IMG/VR virus record: IMGVR_UViG_3300032401_000049
Span: 1-31,948 of that record
DNA: 31,948 nucleotides
From: a virus
Reading direction: 5' to 3' (one strand)
Shown: in pieces, positions 29,612-31,948 of the stretch
How the letters are laid out: the number at the start of each line of letters is the position of its first letter
How positions within the stretch are numbered: position 1 is the first letter of the stretch
Translations under genes and position numbers: made by a program
The notes under the pieces: generated by a model
Databases searched by the model: none
Told to the model about the DNA's origin: nothing
What the model saw: only the letters and a program-made list of their open reading frames with translations

Positions 29612-30265
29612 ATGGAAAACTGGGTCGCAAGGGTGCTTGAGATCTACAGGATGCTGCCGGAAGAGGTGGAGGAGCTCGAGAGGCGCGAAACCGCCGAATA
29701 CCGGGTCTGGGGGTATAACAGGGACAACGGTGAATGGACGGATAGGGAAAAGCGGCCACCATACGCTCTCGGATCTTGGGAGATCCAGCGGCTCTTCCAC
29801 AAGAAAAGCCTCAAGGATTATTATAACCTACAGGGGAAGGGCCTGACCGCAGAAGAGCAAACCCGCGACCGGATGGCCCAGATCTCGGAAGTGGTCAAAG
29901 GGGTCATGCTCCGGGAATCAGGTATCCACGTTGTGATCCTCCGCTGCCGTAAGTGCGATTGGAATCAGACCCGGGCCGATGACCAATATTTTGCCGGGGA
30001 CGACCAGCCTCATAAAGGGGCCAGGTGCCCCGGCGAACCTTTCCCGATCCAAGTCCGGGAAGTAGAGAAAGCCTTCGATTCCGTCCTAAATCGGCTCAAT
30101 GTTCAGGGCTACCATTTACTCCACAAAATGGTCAAAAAGAACCAGGACAACCTATCGGCCAAACTCCATCTTTTTTTATCCTCTAAAAACGTACCTAAAA
30201 ACCGCTATGAAAAGGTATTAGCTGAAAAAGAAAGCCCTTGCGATTCGGATCAATTGCCTATATAA
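29612..30265 (+). CDS. Hypothetical protein with Cys pair, possible regulator
   Basis: A 217-residue charged protein. After a Glu-rich helical N-terminus it shows a C-R-K-C pair (in I-L-R-C-R-K-C-D-W) followed by a Cys about 28 residues later (A-R-C-P-G) and a nearby His, suggesting a zinc site. The C-terminal third is helical and basic (H-K-M-V-K-K-N-Q, then P-K-N-R-Y-E-K-V-L). It follows a 132-nt structured gap, so it may have its own control. A transcription regulator is one option, but there is no diagnostic domain. Confidence 0.55.
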   Translation: MENWVARVLEIYRMLPEEVEELERRETAEYRVWGYNRDNGEWTDREKRPPYALGSWEIQRLFHKKSLKDYYNLQGKGLTAEEQTRDRMAQISEVVKGVMLRESGIHVVILRCRKCDWNQTRADDQYFAGDDQPHKGARCPGEPFPIQVREVEKAFDSVLNRLNVQGYHLLHKMVKKNQDNLSAKLHLFLSSKNVPKNRYEKVLAEKESPCDSDQLPI

Positions 30266-30305
30266 TGGATATAGGAATCGATTGAATACAAAAGGGGGGA
30301 ACACC

Positions 30306-30500
30306 ATGAACAGAGAAAAGATCGTAGAGGCCATCTTGAAACTCGAAGCGGATCACACCGACTACAGGAGCCGAGAATGCATTCGGGAAGCCATTAAACG
30401 AATTGTATCCGACGCATCCCTTATCTGCTTTGCCAGAGATCTTGGGATCGACACGGATGCCGTTCTTAACGAAGGCCAAGCAGAGGCGACGCCATCATGA
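30306..30500 (+). CDS. Small hypothetical protein
   Basis: A 64-residue helical protein. A longer in-frame TTG form from 30282 exists, but GGGGGG about 6 nt before ATG 30306 favours the shorter one. It reads E-K-I-V-E-A-I-L-K-L-E, then C-I-R-E-A-I-K-R-I-V, two amphipathic helices. No known motif. It ends in a 4-nt overlap with the next gene. Confidence 0.5.
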   Translation: MNREKIVEAILKLEADHTDYRSRECIREAIKRIVSDASLICFARDLGIDTDAVLNEGQAEATPS

Positions 30501-30808
30501 ACAAACACACGCCGACACCATGGAAATACGTATCAGGATCAATGAACAATCTTCGTACTGTTGAATATTGTTCTGAAAACCATTTGGGGGATGCTGTCCA
30601 AATTAATATCGGACATATCCACGAAAGAAAAGACGCTGAATTCATTGCCAACGCCGTCAATTCCCACAAGGACCTTGTGAAAGCGGTTCAAGATGCACTC
30701 GCGACCGCAGAATACTTTTCAAAGCATGATGCTCAAGACAAAAGATTGGCATGGGCCCAGCAAGCGGAATCATACAAACGGGCCATTGCAAAGGGGGACG
30801 TGTTATGA
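30497..30808 (+). CDS. Conserved small phage protein (H-T-P-x-P-W type)
   Basis: A 103-residue protein of a common, uncharacterised phage type: it starts K-H-T-P-T-P-W-K and has D-A-E-F-I-A-N-A-V-N-S-H-K-D-L-V-K-A in the middle, both standard marks. The C-terminal half is helical. Function unknown in any phage to my knowledge. It shares 4-nt overlaps with both neighbours. Confidence 0.7.
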   Translation: MNKHTPTPWKYVSGSMNNLRTVEYCSENHLGDAVQINIGHIHERKDAEFIANAVNSHKDLVKAVQDALATAEYFSKHDAQDKRLAWAQQAESYKRAIAKGDVL

Positions 30809-31059
30809 GAAACCGAAATCAAAGAGGCGAAATTATGACAATTACGATCGTCCTGTTTGCGTATGTGTGCGGGCTATTCGGAGCTGCTGCCGGATATATA
30901 TATTCCGGGAAGAAGACCGAAAAAGAATTGGCCGCTGCCGGGATCGTTCTGCCAGATCAGTCTGGCCGATCCTTAAACAACCCCATGGCCCCAAACGGCG
31001 TACGTATCAATAGCAATGCTGTCGATGCGCCGACTGTCTTTGATGGAGAAACCAAATGA
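30805..31059 (+). CDS. Small single-pass membrane protein
   Basis: An 84-residue protein with one membrane helix (residues ~13-32, T-I-V-L-F-A-Y-V-C-G-L-F-G-A-A-A-G) and a polar tail. The ATG at 30805 sits in a 4-nt overlap; an ATG at 30835 would give a 74-residue form starting directly at the helix. The tail (A-A-A-G-I-V-L-P-D-Q-S-G) has no known motif. Function unknown. Confidence 0.55.
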   Translation: MRNRNQRGEIMTITIVLFAYVCGLFGAAAGYIYSGKKTEKELAAAGIVLPDQSGRSLNNPMAPNGVRINSNAVDAPTVFDGETK

Positions 31060-31322
31060 CGGCCCGCTTTGTTTATTGGTGGCCCCAGGCGGGGGATGGC
31101 GAAGATCTCGCCTTCTACCGGAACGATATCGGTTCAGATGTCACCGCCGAAACACTTCTCGCTTCCGGTCAGCCAATCCCACTGACCCCGACATTTTCCA
31201 CATGGCGGGATATGGTTGACCAAAAGTCCCGGTGTGGATTATGCTGGGCTGTTACACGGGGCCGGGATGATTTTAAGAGACACTTAGACTTGAACCACAA
31301 GGCTTTTGGTAAGGTGGCCTGA
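31056..31322 (+). CDS. Small protein with C2H2-type zinc finger
   Basis: An 88-residue protein whose C-terminus fits C-x2-C-x12-H-x4-H: C-G-L-C, then twelve residues, then H-L-D-L-N-H, with a Phe two residues before the core Lys-Arg-His. This is the spacing of a C2H2 zinc finger, more usual in eukaryotes but present in some bacterial and phage proteins. The N-terminus (F-V-Y-W-W-P-Q-A-G-D-G) is a short strand-rich part. It starts in a 4-nt overlap. DNA or RNA binding is inferred. Confidence 0.6.
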   Translation: MTARFVYWWPQAGDGEDLAFYRNDIGSDVTAETLLASGQPIPLTPTFSTWRDMVDQKSRCGLCWAVTRGRDDFKRHLDLNHKAFGKVA

Positions 31323-31323
31323 T

Positions 31324-31593
31324 ATGGTCCCCCTGCCATTCATGAAATGTGGTTGCCAATCCAACGCGCAAGATGCAAAAGGGAATCCCGTTTGTGCGGT
31401 TCACATAGGGTTGGTCGCGGGCGCGACGGTTGTTGATACGTCTCCGCCGGACCTAAAAGGGCGGACCGCTAAATGCGGATGCGGACGGAAGGAAGACTCC
31501 GTGAAATCTCTGGCAGGATCGCTTGCATTTTTTGAGCATCAACCGGAAAGAGAATTCGATTCTTTTTACTGCGGGTGTCGCGGATGGGACTGA
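31324..31593 (+). CDS. Small Cys-rich protein
   Basis: An 89-residue protein with a C-G-C pair near the start, P-V-C-A-V-H later, a second C-G-C-G in the middle and a C-G-C near the end, enough for two zinc sites. AAGGTGG at 31311-31317 is 6 nt before ATG 31324; an in-frame TTG at 31306 is less likely. Such small Cys-rich proteins are frequent among phage accessory genes and are uncharacterised. Its end overlaps the next gene by 10 nt. Confidence 0.55.
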   Translation: MVPLPFMKCGCQSNAQDAKGNPVCAVHIGLVAGATVVDTSPPDLKGRTAKCGCGRKEDSVKSLAGSLAFFEHQPEREFDSFYCGCRGWD

Positions 31594-31859
31594 AACAAAC
31601 ATCATGGATTTATTTTAAGACAGAAGACAATCTATGGACAGTTGGATTTTACGATCCATCGGGCCAGTGGAAAGCGGAGAGCGATCATTCTTCTTGTCAA
31701 AGCGCGGCCCAGCGGGTGCATTTTTTAAATGGCGGAAATCAGCCGATCGTCAACCTTCTTAAGATGGCGAAACAATATCGGATGTTCAATGGCGGAGACT
31801 TGACTATGGTCCAGCTTCGAGAACTTGACAAAATTATTTCTGAAGCAGAAGGTCTTTAA
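31584..31859 (+). CDS. Conserved small phage protein
   Basis: A 91-residue protein with features I associate with an uncharacterised phage group: W-T-V-G-F-Y-D-P-S-G-Q-W, E-S-D-H-S-S, A-A-Q-R-V-H-F-L-N-G-G-N. A GTG start at 31575 is also open. The ribosome site is weak. The fold looks like three strands and a helix. Function unknown. Confidence 0.55.
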   Translation: MGLKQTSWIYFKTEDNLWTVGFYDPSGQWKAESDHSSCQSAAQRVHFLNGGNQPIVNLLKMAKQYRMFNGGDLTMVQLRELDKIISEAEGL

Positions 31860-31880
31860 ATAAACCAAAGGAGATCACAG

Positions 31881-31948
31881 ATGAAATGGACATTCGCGTT
31901 CTTGTCAGTGTTGTTCGTTAGTTTATGTTATGCAGAAGCACCAAAAGC
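31881..31948 (+). CDS. Start of a secreted protein (3' end outside window)
   Basis: Only 22 complete residues are visible. They form a signal peptide: M-K-W then a hydrophobic core (F-A-F-L-S-V-L-F-V-S-L) and a probable cleavage after C-Y-A before E-A-P-K. AAGGAG lies 9 nt before the ATG. The mature protein lies beyond the window. Confidence 0.65.
   Translation, partial: MKWTFAFLSVLFVSLCYAEAPK

Noticed and set aside
1-31948. tRNA genes, CRISPR arrays, integrase or attachment sites
   Set aside because: No cloverleaf, regular spaced repeats, recombinase gene or paired attachment-like repeats were found by eye; a program-based scan was not possible.

Overview
The window is a contiguous piece of a tailed double-stranded DNA phage genome (or an intact prophage). 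Every gene I can support is on the + strand. They are tightly packed, with many 4-nt ATGA stop/start overlaps and strong AGGAGG-type ribosome binding sites. I see no rRNA, tRNA, CRISPR array or insertion sequence. The gene order terminase - portal - MuF-like protein - protease/scaffold - decoration protein - HK97-fold capsid - connectors - tail tube - G/GT frameshift pair - tape measure - distal tail - hub, with no sheath gene, indicates a siphovirus with a long non-contractile tail. The 573-residue tape measure suggests a tail of very roughly 80-90 nm. Signal peptides, a membrane-anchored envelope protein and the style of the Shine-Dalgarno sites favour a Gram-negative (diderm) bacterial host, but I cannot name it.

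Layout. 1-7487 is the packaging and head module: the C-terminal part of the large terminase (cut by the window start), portal, MuF-like minor head protein, two small unknowns, a protease-scaffold fusion with an internal scaffold start, decoration protein and major capsid protein. 7584-11129 holds a signal-bearing repeat protein, a small unknown, a probable connector, a virion morphogenesis protein and a tail terminator. 11147-20466 is the tail module: tube, frameshifted chaperones, tape measure, distal tail protein, a signal-peptide-bearing fibre-like protein and a 1327-residue hub with duplicated lectin-like inserts. 20463-22755 is a probable lysis/envelope cassette: a DUF5675 protein, a coiled-coil membrane protein, a nucleotidyl cyclase homologue, a two-helix membrane protein and a bitopic envelope protein. 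22770-24993 holds a LamG-type adhesin and a VSR/DUF559-like nuclease.

The late operon ends in a striking non-coding block at 25014-25125: a long H-type pseudoknot followed directly by a GNRA-looped intrinsic terminator. About 355 non-coding bases follow, with an ordered, duplicated motif set. The second operon begins at 25481: a probable single-strand annealing protein, a RecB/Cas4-like PD-(D/E)XK nuclease and a coiled-coil partner form a recombination cassette. After it come many small accessory proteins, several of them probable zinc-binding proteins. The window ends inside a secreted protein gene.

The most interesting items are the phage-encoded class III nucleotidyl cyclase (21323-22000), whose metal-binding and transition-state residues are all recognisable and whose gene overlaps that of a small membrane protein, and the pseudoknot-plus-terminator RNA at 25014-25125.
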